Below are positions 19,270-32,393 of a DNA stretch of 64,000 nt, piece by piece; within the stretch, counting starts at the first letter, position 1; each line of letters begins with the position of its first letter. The notes beneath the pieces are model-generated. The model searched no databases and had not been told where the DNA came from. It was given only the letters and a program-made list of their open reading frames with translations. The translations under genes and the position numbers were made by a program. The stretch is from Mycobacterium simiae (GTDB lineage: Bacteria > Actinomycetota > Actinomycetes > Mycobacteriales > Mycobacteriaceae), in NCBI RefSeq assembly GCF_010727605.1, contig NZ_AP022568.1, forward strand, positions 1,178,001-1,242,000. Direction: 5' to 3'.

Positions 19270-21177
19270 GTGACTAGTTTCGAGAATCACTACACCTGGC
19301 TGTTGGTCGCATTACCGCTGGCGGGCGCCGCAATCCTGCTGTTCGGCGGCAGACGCACCGACGCGTGGGGACATTGGCTGGGCGTCCTTGCCGCGTTGGG
19401 ATCGTTCGGAGTCGGCGCAACGCTGTTGTCGGAGTTACTCAGTCGCGACAGTGCCAATCGCGTCATCCATCAGCGACTGTTCACCTGGATCCCGGTCAAC
19501 GATTTCCAGGTGGACCTCGGGCTGCAGATCGACCAGCTGTCGGTGTGTTTCGTGTTGCTGATTTCCGGTGTGGGATCGCTGATCCACATCTACTCGGTTG
19601 CCTACATGGCCGAAGACCCGGACCGCAGAAGGTTTTTCGGCTACCTCAACCTGTTCTTGGCCTCGATGCTGCTGCTGGTCGTCGCCGACAACTACCTGGT
19701 GCTCTACGTCGGCTGGGAAGGCGTCGGCCTGGCGTCATATTTGCTGATCGGTTTCTGGTACCACAAGCCGTCGGCGGCCACCGCCGCCAAGAAGGCGTTC
19801 GTGATGAACCGGGTCGGCGACGCCGGTCTGGCCGTCGGAATGTTCCTGATGTTCAGCACCTTCGGAACGCTCTCGTACGCGGGTGTATTCGCCGGAGCGA
19901 CCGCGGCGGGCCCCGGCAAAACCGGCGTCCTGACCGCCATGGGCTTGCTCCTGCTGCTCGGCGCCTGCGCCAAGTCCGCGCAGGTCCCGCTGCAGGCCTG
20001 GCTGGGTGACGCGATGGAAGGCCCGACGCCGGTGTCCGCGCTGATCCACGCCGCCACCATGGTGACCGCGGGTGTGTACCTGATCGTGCGGTCCAACCCG
20101 CTGTACAACCTGGCACCCGGCGCGCAACTGGGCGTGGTGCTGATCGGTGTCATCACGCTGCTGTTCGGGGCGTTCATCGGCTGCGCCAAGGACGACATCA
20201 AACGCGCGCTGGCCGCCTCGACGATGAGCCAGATCGGCTACATGGTGTTGGCCGCCGGCCTCGGTCCGGCGGGTTACGCCTTCGCGATCATGCACCTGCT
20301 CACCCACGGCTTCTTCAAGGCCGGCCTGTTCCTGGGCTCGGGCTCGATCATCCACGCGATGCACGAAGAACAGGACATGCGCCGCTACGGCGGCCTGCGC
20401 GCAGCTCTGCCGATCACCTTCGTCACGTTCGGGCTGGGTTACCTCGCGATCATCGGCGTGCCGCCGTTCGCCGGCTTTTACTCCAAGGACGCCATCATCG
20501 AAGCGGCGCTAGCCGACGGTGGTGCCCGCGGTTACACACTGGGCGGCGCCGCACTGCTCGGCGCCGGCGTCACCGCGTTCTACATGACGCGAGTGATGCT
20601 GATGACCTTCTTCGGCGAAAAACGTTGGGCACCGGGCAGTCACCCGCACGAGGCCCCGGCGCTGATGAGCGGACCGATGATCCTGCTCGCCTTCGGCTCG
20701 GTGTTCTCCGGTGGCCTGTTCGCCATTGGCGGCACCCTGCCGCACTGGCTGGAGCCGGTCGTCGGAGCGCACGAGGAAAGTACGCACGCGCTGCCCGCCT
20801 GGATCAGCACCACGCTGGCGTTGGGGGTCGTCGCGGTCGGAATCCTGGTCGCGTATCAGAAGTACGGCAGAGCCGACATCCCCAGAGTCGCACCCGTCCA
20901 GGTGTCGGCACTCACCGCCGCCGCACGGAGAGACCTCTACGGCGATGCCTTCAACGAGGAGGTGTTCATGCGCCCTGGCGCGCAGCTGACCGAGGCGCTG
21001 GTCGAGGTCGACAACGCCGGCGTGGACGGCTCGGTCAGCGCCTTGGCCACACTAGTCAGCCGGACCTCGAACCGCCTGCGCGCCTTGCAAACCGGGTTCG
21101 CCCGGTCCTACGCGCTCTCGATGTTGGCGGGCGCCACCCTGTTGGTCGCGCTGATCCTGGCGGTGCAACTGTGGTGA
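19270..21177 (+). CDS. nuoL: NADH-quinone oxidoreductase subunit L
   Basis: 635-residue distal antiporter-like subunit of the membrane arm. Pump motifs are clear: [19 protein letters not shown] with the key Glu, [20 protein letters not shown] with the key Lys, and [18 protein letters not shown]. The C-terminal part should carry the long lateral helix. GTG at 19270 follows nuoK by 10 bp; the frame is open upstream, but that part overlaps nuoK and is not membrane-like. Confidence 0.96.
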   Translation: MTSFENHYTWLLVALPLAGAAILLFGGRRTDAWGHWLGVLAALGSFGVGATLLSELLSRDSANRVIHQRLFTWIPVNDFQVDLGLQIDQLSVCFVLLISGVGSLIHIYSVAYMAEDPDRRRFFGYLNLFLASMLLLVVADNYLVLYVGWEGVGLASYLLIGFWYHKPSAATAAKKAFVMNRVGDAGLAVGMFLMFSTFGTLSYAGVFAGATAAGPGKTGVLTAMGLLLLLGACAKSAQVPLQAWLGDAMEGPTPVSALIHAATMVTAGVYLIVRSNPLYNLAPGAQLGVVLIGVITLLFGAFIGCAKDDIKRALAASTMSQIGYMVLAAGLGPAGYAFAIMHLLTHGFFKAGLFLGSGSIIHAMHEEQDMRRYGGLRAALPITFVTFGLGYLAIIGVPPFAGFYSKDAIIEAALADGGARGYTLGGAALLGAGVTAFYMTRVMLMTFFGEKRWAPGSHPHEAPALMSGPMILLAFGSVFSGGLFAIGGTLPHWLEPVVGAHEESTHALPAWISTTLALGVVAVGILVAYQKYGRADIPRVAPVQVSALTAAARRDLYGDAFNEEVFMRPGAQLTEALVEVDNAGVDGSVSALATLVSRTSNRLRALQTGFARSYALSMLAGATLLVALILAVQLW

Positions 21178-22751
21178 ACGTTCCGTGGCTGAGCGTGCTG
21201 TGGCTGGTCCCGCTGGCCGGTTCGGTGCTGATCATCTTGATGCCGCCGGGGATGCGGCAGCTGGCGAAATGGACCGGCGTGGTGGTCAGCTTGGCGACGT
21301 TGGGGGTGGCAATCGTCGTCGCAGTCGGGTTCAGGACCGGGGGCGCACCGTACCAGTTCCTCGAAAAGCATGCCTGGATACCGTCTTTCGGCGCCGGTTA
21401 CAACCTCGGTGTGGACGGCATCGCGGTGGTGCTGGTGCTGCTGACCGCCATTCTGATTCCGCTGTTGCTGGTGGCGGGTTGGAATGACGGAGGAGAGCGC
21501 ACCCGGGGTGTGCACGCCTACGTCGCGCTGACACTCGCCATCGAATCGATGGTGCTGATCTCGGTGATCGCACTCGATGTGCTGCTGTTCTACGTCTTCT
21601 TCGAGGCCATGCTGATTCCGATGTACTTCCTGATCGGCGGCTTCGGGAAGGGCGCCGGCCGCTCAAGAGCCGCGGTGAAGTTCTTGCTCTACAACCTGTT
21701 CGGTGGCCTGATTATGTTGGCCGCGGTAATCGGCCTGTATGTGGTGACCGAGCAGCACGGCGGCGGCACCTTCGACTTCCGCGAAATCGTGACCGGCGTT
21801 TCCTCGGGCCGCTTCGCCGGCGTGGACCCCGCGGTGTTCAAGGCGCTGTTCCTGGGCTTCATGTTCGCGTTCGCCGTTAAGGCGCCGCTGTGGCCGTTCC
21901 ACCGCTGGCTGCCTGATGCCTGCGTCGAGGCCACACCGGCCACCGCGGTGTTGATCACCGCGGTCATGGACAAGGTCGGCACCTTCGGCATGCTGCGCTA
22001 CTGCCTACAGCTGTTCCCCGATGCCTCAACGTATTTCCGTCCGCTGATCGTCACGCTGGCCATCATCGGCGTGATCTACGGCGCGATCGTGGCGATCGGG
22101 CAGAAAGACATGATGCGGCTGATCGCCTACACCTCGATCTCCCACTTCGGCTTCATCATCGCCGGCATCTTCGTGATGACCAGCCAGGGGCAGAGCGGCT
22201 CGACGCTGTACATGCTCAACCACGGCCTGTCCACGGCGGCGGTGTTCCTGATCGCCGGCTTCTTGGTGAGCCGGCGCGGCAGCCGGGTGATTGCCGACTA
22301 CGGCGGCGTGCAGAAGGTGGCCCCGATCCTGGCCGGCACCTTCCTGGTTTCGGCCATGGCGACGCTGTCGCTGCCCGGGCTCGCCCCGTTCATCAGCGAA
22401 TTCCTAGTGCTGCTGGGCACTTTCAACCGGTACTGGCTGGCCGGGGCGTTCGGCGCCACTGCGCTGGTATTGGCGGCCATCTACATGCTGTGGCTTTACC
22501 AGCGCGTCATGACCGGACCGGTGGCCGCGGGTAACGACCGGATCAGCGATCTGCGGCCGCGCGAGCTGATCGTAGTCGTCCCGTTGATGGCGCTGCTGTT
22601 CATCCTCGGTGTCTATCCCAAGCCGGTGCTGGACATCATCAATCCCGCCGTGGACCACACCATGATCACCATCGGCCAGCATGACCCCGCGCCGAGCGTG
22701 CCCCGTCCGGTTTTGGGGGCGACCCCTGGTACAGGCGAAGGACCGCGATGA
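21174..22751 (+). CDS. nuoM: NADH-quinone oxidoreductase subunit M
   Basis: 525-residue antiporter-like subunit with about 14 helices. Seen: [20 protein letters not shown] with the pump Glu, [20 protein letters not shown] with the pump Lys, and [16 protein letters not shown] at 21174 gives the usual 4-bp overlap with nuoL; another GTG one codon earlier cannot be excluded. Confidence 0.96.
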   Translation: MNVPWLSVLWLVPLAGSVLIILMPPGMRQLAKWTGVVVSLATLGVAIVVAVGFRTGGAPYQFLEKHAWIPSFGAGYNLGVDGIAVVLVLLTAILIPLLLVAGWNDGGERTRGVHAYVALTLAIESMVLISVIALDVLLFYVFFEAMLIPMYFLIGGFGKGAGRSRAAVKFLLYNLFGGLIMLAAVIGLYVVTEQHGGGTFDFREIVTGVSSGRFAGVDPAVFKALFLGFMFAFAVKAPLWPFHRWLPDACVEATPATAVLITAVMDKVGTFGMLRYCLQLFPDASTYFRPLIVTLAIIGVIYGAIVAIGQKDMMRLIAYTSISHFGFIIAGIFVMTSQGQSGSTLYMLNHGLSTAAVFLIAGFLVSRRGSRVIADYGGVQKVAPILAGTFLVSAMATLSLPGLAPFISEFLVLLGTFNRYWLAGAFGATALVLAAIYMLWLYQRVMTGPVAAGNDRISDLRPRELIVVVPLMALLFILGVYPKPVLDIINPAVDHTMITIGQHDPAPSVPRPVLGATPGTGEGPR

Positions 22752-24346
22752 TGACCCTGCCCACCCCGAGCGTCGAGTATTTCCTGCTGTGCCCGATGCT
22801 CATCGTCTTCGGCGTCGCCGTGATCGGTGTGCTGGCTGAAGCTTTCCTACCCAGGAACTCTCGATATGTCGCCCAGGTCACGCTGGCCCTCGGCGGTTTG
22901 ATCGCGGCGCTGGTTGCCGACATCGTGGTCAGCCGTTCCCTGCCGGCCTCCGGTCGTAGCGCGGTCCTGGGTGCGGTGGCCATCGACCGGCCGACGCTGT
23001 ACCTGCAAGGCACCGTGGTGCTCGTGTCGGTGCTGGCCGTCATCCTCATCGCCGAGCGCAGCAATATCGCCCAGACCGCCAACAAGGTCGCGGTCGCGAC
23101 CGGGGTTTCCGGGCATGCGTCGGGGTTGGATTCGTTCACCCCACAGGCATCCGCGATCCCCGGCAGCGACGCCGAACGCGAAGCCGAGCGAGCTGGAGCC
23201 GCCCAAACAGAGCTCTTCCCGCTGTTGATGCTGTCGGTCGGCGGCATGATGGTCTTCCCCGCGGCCAATGACCTGTTGACGATGTTCGTGGCGCTGGAGG
23301 TGCTGTCGCTACCGCTGTACCTGATGTGCGGGCTGGCGCGGCATCGCCGGTTGCTGTCGCAAGAAGCCGCGATGAAGTACTTCCTGCTGGGCGCCTTCTC
23401 GTCGGCGTTCTTCCTCTACGGGGTGGCATTGATCTACGGCGCAACGGGCACGCTGCTGCTGTCCGGTATCCGTGATGCCTTTTCGGCTCATGGGGACACC
23501 TCAATGGCCTTGGTCGGTGTGGCCCTGCTGTCGGTCGGCCTGTTGTTCAAAGTCGGTGCGGTGCCGTTCCACTCGTGGATTCCCGACGTCTATCAGGGCG
23601 CGCCCACGCCGATCACCGGTTTCATGGCGGCGGCCACCAAGGTCGCGGCATTCGGCGCGCTGCTGCGGGTGGTCTATGTCGCGTTGCCACCGCTGCACGA
23701 GCAGTGGCGACCAGTGCTATGGGCGATTTCGATCCTGACCATGGCGGTCGGCACGGTCACCGCAGTGAACCAGGTCGACGTCAAGCGGATGCTCGCTTAC
23801 TCGTCGGTCGCCCATGTCGGCTTCATCCTCACCGGTGTGATCGCCGACAATCAGGCCGGCCTCGCGGCGACCCTGTTCTATCTGGTCGCCTACAGCTTCA
23901 GCACCGTAGGCGCGTTCGCCATCGTCGGTCTGGTTCGCAACTCCGACGGCGTCGAAGATGCCAGACTCTCGCATTGGGCAGGCTTGGGGCAGCGTTCTCC
24001 CATTGTGGGCGTGATGCTTTCGATGTTCCTGCTTGCGTTCGCCGGTATCCCGCTGACCAGTGGATTCATCAGCAAGTTGACCGTGTTCAAGGCCGCCGCC
24101 CAGGGTGGCGCCGTGCCGCTGGTGATCATCGGTGTGATCGCCAGCGGGGTCGCTGCCTACTTCTACGTCCGGGTGATCGTGCTGATGTTCTTCACCGAAC
24201 CGAACGAGGACACGCCCCACGTCGTCGCCCCGGGAATCCTGAGCAAGATCGCTATTGCGTTGTGCGCCGCGATCACCGTGGTTTTGGGTATCTTCCCGCA
24301 GCCGCTGCTCGACCTCGCCGACCGCGCCGCCCAGCTATTGCAGTGA
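22748..24346 (+). CDS. nuoN: NADH-quinone oxidoreductase subunit N
   Basis: 532-residue antiporter-like subunit closing the operon. Motifs: FVALEVLSLPLYLMCGLARH (Glu), KVGAVPFHSWIPDVYQGAPT (Lys) and MLAYSSVAHVGFILTGV. A hydrophilic insert around residues 115-150 interrupts the N-terminal helices. ATG at 22748 overlaps nuoM by 4 bp; a second ATG follows directly. No hairpin terminator is evident in the 13-bp gap to the convergent gene at 24360. Confidence 0.96.
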   Translation: MMTLPTPSVEYFLLCPMLIVFGVAVIGVLAEAFLPRNSRYVAQVTLALGGLIAALVADIVVSRSLPASGRSAVLGAVAIDRPTLYLQGTVVLVSVLAVILIAERSNIAQTANKVAVATGVSGHASGLDSFTPQASAIPGSDAEREAERAGAAQTELFPLLMLSVGGMMVFPAANDLLTMFVALEVLSLPLYLMCGLARHRRLLSQEAAMKYFLLGAFSSAFFLYGVALIYGATGTLLLSGIRDAFSAHGDTSMALVGVALLSVGLLFKVGAVPFHSWIPDVYQGAPTPITGFMAAATKVAAFGALLRVVYVALPPLHEQWRPVLWAISILTMAVGTVTAVNQVDVKRMLAYSSVAHVGFILTGVIADNQAGLAATLFYLVAYSFSTVGAFAIVGLVRNSDGVEDARLSHWAGLGQRSPIVGVMLSMFLLAFAGIPLTSGFISKLTVFKAAAQGGAVPLVIIGVIASGVAAYFYVRVIVLMFFTEPNEDTPHVVAPGILSKIAIALCAAITVVLGIFPQPLLDLADRAAQLLQ

Positions 24347-24359
24347 CCGCAATGGCCGC

Positions 24360-24809
24360 TCAGCTCAGGAACGGCCGGGCGGCCAGCACGTAGATCGCCA
24401 GGACTACCAGCGGGGCCGCCAGCGGCACCCAGGGCAGCTGCAGCGGGAATAGCATCGCGACCACACCCGCGCCGGCAAACCCCACGGCACCGACGACCGT
24501 CGGCCAGCTGACCATGACGACCGCGCCCGGCGTTCCGGCTGCATGACGGCAGACCAGATATGCGGCCGCGCATAGCCCCGACAGCGCGACCAACTCATAC
24601 GGGGGCTCGGCCAACAAAATCGTCAGCACCGACCCCAGCACGGCGGCCGTCGCCGCCGGTCGAAAGGCCATTGCGACGCCCACCGCGGCCACGGCGGCGA
24701 TCGCCATGCCGCGCGCCGGGCCGCTCGCATCTGCTGCGACCAGCCCGACCATCAGCACACCGAATACGATCGAGAGGATGTGCAGTCCAGAGCGCGTGGC
24801 GGTGGACAT
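24360..24809 (-). CDS. Small integral membrane protein (Rv3162c-like)
   Basis: 149-residue protein with about four hydrophobic helices and no soluble domain (HILSIVFGVLMVGLVAADAS at the N-terminus, VPLAAPLVVLAIYVLAARPF at the end). The ATG at 24809 starts in good context and leaves 2 bp to the stop of the DUF58 gene. It is the last gene of the MoxR/DUF58/DUF4129 minus-strand unit and has the place Rv3162c holds after nuoN in M. tuberculosis by my recollection. Function unknown; probably a membrane part of the MoxR-linked assembly system. Confidence 0.8.
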   Translation of the reverse strand: MSTATRSGLHILSIVFGVLMVGLVAADASGPARGMAIAAVAAVGVAMAFRPAATAAVLGSVLTILLAEPPYELVALSGLCAAAYLVCRHAAGTPGAVVMVSWPTVVGAVGFAGAGVVAMLFPLQLPWVPLAAPLVVLAIYVLAARPFLS

Positions 24810-24811
24810 CG

Positions 24812-26073
24812 CTACCGCCGCAACCGTTCCCGCACTCGGCGGCGACGATCCGGCAACACGCCCATCGACTGCTCCAGCGTGTGACCGTCCTGCCACGAGA
24901 CGATGTCGACGCCGATGGACGCCATGTCGCGATACATGGCTGAGCGCTGCAACGCCCATAGCCGATCCACCAGCGGGTCCTGTTGGTCTGCGAATGGCGA
25001 ACGATCCAGGATGTCGACGGCGACCACGACATGGCCGCGCTTGCGCAAATCGATTAGGGCAAGGGCGAATTCGGTGTCGAGCAGGGTGGAAAAGGCGATG
25101 ACGATCGCCCCGGCCGGCACCGCCGCGCGGGGTGCCAGTGTGCCGGTGGTGTTTTCGAATCGGTCCCCCGCCCCGAGTACGGTGTCGAGCACGCGATAGA
25201 ACTGGCGCTGTCCGATGTCGGCGCCGAGCCAGCGCGGCCGGTTACCGCCGAGCGCGACGATGCCCGCACGGTCGCTATAGCGCAGCGCCGTCTGCACGAC
25301 CTGAGCTGCGCCACGCACGGTTCGCTCGGTCGCTTCGGTCGCCGGGCCCGCTGGCTGTCGGTACGAGTCGATGAGCACCACCACGTCGGCGGCGCGGTCG
25401 GTCAATCGCTCTGTCACGTGCAGCTGGCGGCGACGCGCGCTCACCGGCCAGTTGACGGCGCGCAGTTGGTCACCGGGAACGTACGGGCGGATGTCGGCGT
25501 ACTCGACGCCTGGACCGACATGTGCGGTGAGGTGGGCGCCCAACCGGTCGAGCAACGGGGTCCGCGGTATCGGTGTCGACTGCGGAGGCGTAAGCGGAAA
25601 CACGATGACGTCGGCGGCGTCAACGACCGCCGTCCCGGCCAGCAGCCCGCCGCGCGCGACCACGTCGACTCGCGCCGCGATGACGTATCGCCCCCAGCGC
25701 TGCGCCACTGCTGCAACACTTTTCGACCATCGAGCAGGCGTCTCGAGGTCTTCGATCTGCATGCCGTCGACGTCGGGGACCGTGAGTCGGACCGTCGCGG
25801 TACTGCCCAACCCATCGTCGCCGGCCACCGAGAGCGTGACGCGGGCCTGCTCGCCCTCGAAGCATCGCTGCGACTCCGGCGCCGCCTGGATGCGAACACG
25901 GGGCACCGGAGGTTGCCAGCTGATCGAGCACAGCACGCCGAGCAGCGGCGCCGCGAACGCGATGAGCTCCCAGCGCGCGCCGATCACCGCGACTGCGAGC
26001 GCAAGTCCGGCGCAGGTGGCGATCGCTCGCGTCAAAGGCGATGCAGTCCAACGGAAGTCGATCTGCCTACTGT

Positions 26074-26077
<4 letters not shown>
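24812..26077 (-). CDS. DUF58 domain protein (Rv3163c-like)
   Basis: 421 residues. Two N-terminal hydrophobic helices (about residues 15-55) anchor it; the C-terminal half contains the DUF58 signature DIRPYVPGDQLRAVNWPVSA followed by a von Willebrand A-like start DVVVLIDSYRQ. DUF58 proteins partner MoxR AAA+ ATPases encoded next to them, as here. The ATG at 26077 was chosen for its ATGA overlap with the moxR stop. Thought to act in folding or activation of surface complexes; the client is unknown. Confidence 0.88.
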
Positions 26078-27062
<985 letters not shown>

Positions 27063-27066
<4 letters not shown>

Positions 27067-27545
27067 ACCTGCTCCAACCTCGAAAGGATCTCTTCGAACC
27101 TGGCCCGGCCGGGTCCGGGCTGACGATCGCCAGTGCGCGTGACGTTGTTGGGATTGACCCACTCCCAGAGCTCCGAGCCGAACAGCATCCGGCCGGTCGA
27201 TTGGAAGGCCGCGGGATCCTTGGCCTGTCGCTGGCCCGTCGCAATCTCGTAGCGGCGCGCGAGCATTGGCCGAAGATGCCGATCCCAGTCCGCTCGGGTG
27301 GATTCCGACCAGCGGATCGTGGTCTCGGTGTTGGCCAGCCAGCGGCGCAAGGAATCGCCGACGTCGTCGGGGTACAGGCTCGCGTCGAGCTCGATCCCCC
27401 GTCCCAGGAGCCGACGAACGTCGAGCAGAACCAGCGCCAAGGCAATACCGGAAGCCACCAGCACGAAGCGGCGGTCGTGCACGATCAACGTCAAAAGCTC
27501 AACTCCGACGATCAGGCAAACGCCAAGGGCGATCATCTTTTTCAT
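27063..27545 (-). CDS. Membrane protein of the MoxR cluster (Rv3165c-like)
   Basis: 160 residues with two adjacent N-terminal helices (about 3-23 and 28-45) and a charged C-terminal domain of 110 residues rich in Trp and Arg. No named domain recognised. ATG start overlaps the upstream stop; its stop overlaps moxR. Matches the size and place of Rv3165c as I recall it. Confidence 0.8.
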
Positions 27546-28480
27546 ACCGGGCTCCGTAGTTCGGCAAGGACCAACCGAAGCACGTGGCTGGCGGCGTCCC
27601 GATGCGTCTCGCGCATGACATGGGGACTGAACCGTGCTTCCTCGAACAGGTTGACCAGCTCGACGGCGTTATCTTGGTGCAGCGCACGGAGTTCGACGGC
27701 ACGGGCCAGCACCTCGGTCGGGGTGTCGAATTCTTGGGGTGCGGCGCCGGGAAAGTTCGCCAATTCGCGTTCCATTGCGGCATAGCACGCGATGATCGCC
27801 TCGCGTGGTTCGCGGGTCAGGTCCGCCATCTCTGCCAGCCCCAGTTCGGCTGCGCGCACCAGGGATTCGGATCGCTGCGGCACTGGCACCTCGCCGATGC
27901 CGTCGTCGAGCGGCGCATGCCCGGTTGCGATGCGCGCCTTGCGTCTCGACATCAGGACCGTGCCCGCAACGGTGACCAGCAGCATGGGAATCGCCGCGGC
28001 GAAAAGGATTCCCAGCATGGTCCCGGTGTCCTTGGCGGGAGCGGGTCTCGGCCCTGGCGGCGGTGGGGCACCATCCGGTGACCGGGCGGCATCGGATGCC
28101 TGCTGCAGCGGCGCATCCGCGTGGGGTAGCGGCAGCCGAGACAGCAGCATGACGATCGTCAGCCAACCGACGATCACCGCGAGCCCGATCAGCACTACGC
28201 GCCAGCTCGGCCGGCCCCTGCCGGTGCCGAGCATCTCCGACAGGTCGCCCGACTTCGGCGCCATCGCGCGCGGATCGCGCAGTCGCGCGACGACGGCGAC
28301 CGTCAGCAACGTGAGGGTGGCGGTGAGGGCGACGACCACGAATACCATCGCCGCCCGGCCACCGCCGGCCTCCGGGTGCGGCGCGCCATCGCGCACCGGA
28401 AGATACCCGCGCAGGGCCGCGGCAGCGACGATCACCAGCACGATGAGCGCAACGACGCGCCCTGTCGGCCTATCGGCCAT
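27542..28480 (-). CDS. DUF4129 domain membrane protein (Rv3166c-like)
   Basis: 312 residues. Helices at about residues 8-28, 45-65, 92-115 and 155-178, with a Pro-rich linker between the last two, then a C-terminal cytoplasmic helical domain of DUF4129 type (CYAAMERELANFPG, DTPTEVLARAVELRAL, LFEEARFSPHVM). DUF4129 proteins commonly accompany MoxR and DUF58. ATG at 28480 was preferred over a start 22 codons upstream, whose extra sequence is Arg-rich and non-membrane. First gene of the minus-strand unit; 110 bp separate it from the SDR gene. Confidence 0.85.
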   Translation of the reverse strand: MADRPTGRVVALIVLVIVAAAALRGYLPVRDGAPHPEAGGGRAAMVFVVVALTATLTLLTVAVVARLRDPRAMAPKSGDLSEMLGTGRGRPSWRVVLIGLAVIVGWLTIVMLLSRLPLPHADAPLQQASDAARSPDGAPPPPGPRPAPAKDTGTMLGILFAAAIPMLLVTVAGTVLMSRRKARIATGHAPLDDGIGEVPVPQRSESLVRAAELGLAEMADLTREPREAIIACYAAMERELANFPGAAPQEFDTPTEVLARAVELRALHQDNAVELVNLFEEARFSPHVMRETHRDAASHVLRLVLAELRSPV

Positions 28481-28590
28481 ACGACACACCACTCGCCGGA
28501 TTTCCCATGCCGTCGCGGCACGGCTTCGTTCATCCTTGCACGTCACGCCATCATGTAGCCAGGGCTGATGCGCCTCGGCGAGGACCGGTG

Positions 28591-29456
28591 CTAGTCCGGG
28601 GCAAAGGCACGAAAGCTGCCATCGAGGACCTGATCATGACCGATCGTGCGCCCCGTGACAGTTTTGGGCGTCACGAGCGCCAATTGCACTGCCGCCCGTG
28701 CGAATTCATCTTCGGTTGCAGTTTCATCGAATGCCGTTGCGTAGTAGGACAGTCCGGGCGTCATGATCGGCTTGGACGGCGCCAGCGCGTTAACGGCGAT
28801 GTTGTATTCGGTCAAGTCGAACGCCGCACACTGGGTGAGATGCTCGAGTGCCGCCTTGGAGCCACCGTAGCCAGGCAAGACACCGCCGCTTCGGTCGGCG
28901 TACGGCCCGTCGCCGGGCAACCGCGACGCCAGCGAGGTGATGTTGATGATCGAACCGCCGCCGGTCTCGATCATGTCCGGACACACCAGCTGCATCAGCT
29001 CGTAGACGGCGAACACCGCGATGTCGAAGTGCCGGCGAAAGGCGGATAAAGGTGTGCTTACGAATCCCGGCCAGCCCGGTTTGGTCGCACCGGAGGGCCG
29101 GGCGGGCTTCGGACGCTGCTGGGTACCCGGCGCCGGCGGCCGGCCGGGCGCGGTGAAGGCCGCATTGTTGACGAGAACGGTGATGGGCCCCAACGCCGCT
29201 CGCGCCTCCCCCACCAACCGGGCCAGATCGTCCCGGTCGGTTAGGTCGGCCCGAATCGGTACCGCCCGTCCGCCGGCCTCCTCGATAGCGGCAGCGGTCT
29301 CACCGATGGTCCCCGGCAGCCGGTCATCCCACACCTGCTGGGTCCGCCCGACCACCGCCACTGCGGCCCCCTCGGTGGCCAACGCCAGCGCGATCGCCCG
29401 GCCCAGGCCGCGGCTGCCTCCGGTGACGATGGCGGCCCGCCCCTCGAGTCGCCGAG

Positions 29457-29460
<4 letters not shown>
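28591..29460 (-). CDS. Short-chain dehydrogenase/reductase
   Basis: 289-residue SDR oxidoreductase. The NAD(P) motif is TGGSRGLG (residues about 12-19), NNAA follows in VLVNNAAFTAPG, catalytic Ser in NITSLASRLP and the YxxxK motif in YGGSKAALEHL. An unusual 30-residue Pro/Lys-rich insertion sits after NNAAFTAPGRP. The start is a TTG at 29460 that overlaps the TetR stop (TTGA), so it is coupled to the regulator. It is inserted, relative to my recollection of M. tuberculosis, between the Rv3166c and Rv3167c homologues. Substrate unknown. Confidence 0.82.
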
Positions 29461-31249
<1,789 letters not shown>

Positions 31250-31250
<1 letters not shown>

Positions 31251-32365
31251 TGCTCGGACCGCTCGACGAATACCCGGTACACCAGATTCCGCAGCCGATC
31301 GCATGGCCTGGTGCCTCGGACCGCAACTTCTACGACCGGTCCTACTTCAACGCACACGATCGCACCGGCAACATCTTTGTGATCAGCGGAATCGGCTACT
31401 ACCCCAACCTCGGCGTCAAGGACGCGTTCGTGCTCGTCCGGCGTGGGGACACGCAGACCGCAGTGCATGTTTCCGATGCCATCGATGCCGACCGGCTCAA
31501 CCAGCACGTCAACGGCTACCGGGTCGAGGTCATCGAGCCGCTGCACAAGTTGCGCGTCGTGCTCGACGAAACCGAAGGCATCGCAGTCGATCTCACCTGG
31601 ACCGGGCTGTTCGACGTCGTTCAGGAACAACCCCATATCCTTCGCTCCGGCAACCGGGTCACCCTGGACGCGCAGCGGTTCGCCCAACTCGGCAGCTGGA
31701 GCGGACACCTGGTGATCGACGGCGAGGAGATCACGGTGGATCCCGCCACCTGGCTGGGCAGCCGCGACCGATCGTGGGGTATCCGGCCGATCGGTGAGGC
31801 CGAGCCGGCGGGACGGCCCGCCGATCCACCATTCGAAGGCATGTGGTGGCTATATGTACCAATGGCTTTCGACGACTTCGCCATCGTGCTGATCATCCAA
31901 GAGGAGCCCAACGGGTTCCGTTCGCTCAACGACTGCACCCGTATCTGGCGGGACGGCCGGGTCGAGCAGCTGGGCTGGCCACGGGTGAAGATTCAGTATC
32001 GCTCCGGTACCCGGATCCCGACCGGCGCCACGATCAACGCGACCACACCCGACGGCACACCCGTGCACTTCGACGTCGAGTCGAAACTTCCGGTCCCCAT
32101 TCACGTTGGCGGCGGCTACGGAGGTGACTCGGACTGGACGCACGGCATGTGGAAGGGCGAGAAGTTCACCGAACGCCTGACGTACAACATGACCGACCCG
32201 GCCATCATCGGGCGAGCCGGCTTCGGGGTTATCGACCACGTCGGACGTGCCGTGTGCCACGAAGGCGACAAGGATCCGGTCGAGGGTTGGGGGCTCTACG
32301 AGCACGGCGCGCTGGGACGCCACGACCCGTCCGGTTTCGCGGACTGGCTGACCGTCGCGCCGTAG
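31250..32365 (+). CDS. Conserved hypothetical protein (Rv3169-like)
   Basis: 371 residues, no named catalytic motif recognised. Sequence is beta-rich with many Trp and Gly (DPATWLGSRDRSWGIRPIGE, FEGMWWLYVPMAFDDFAI). The shape suggests a lipocalin/AttH-like or beta-sandwich fold. ATG at 31250 shares a base with the upstream TGA; a GTG one codon earlier is possible. It is cotranscribed with the phosphotransferase, as Rv3168-Rv3169 by my recollection. Confidence 0.8.
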
Positions 32366-32393
32366 CCTTCTCTTCTGTCGGCGGGGCGATGGC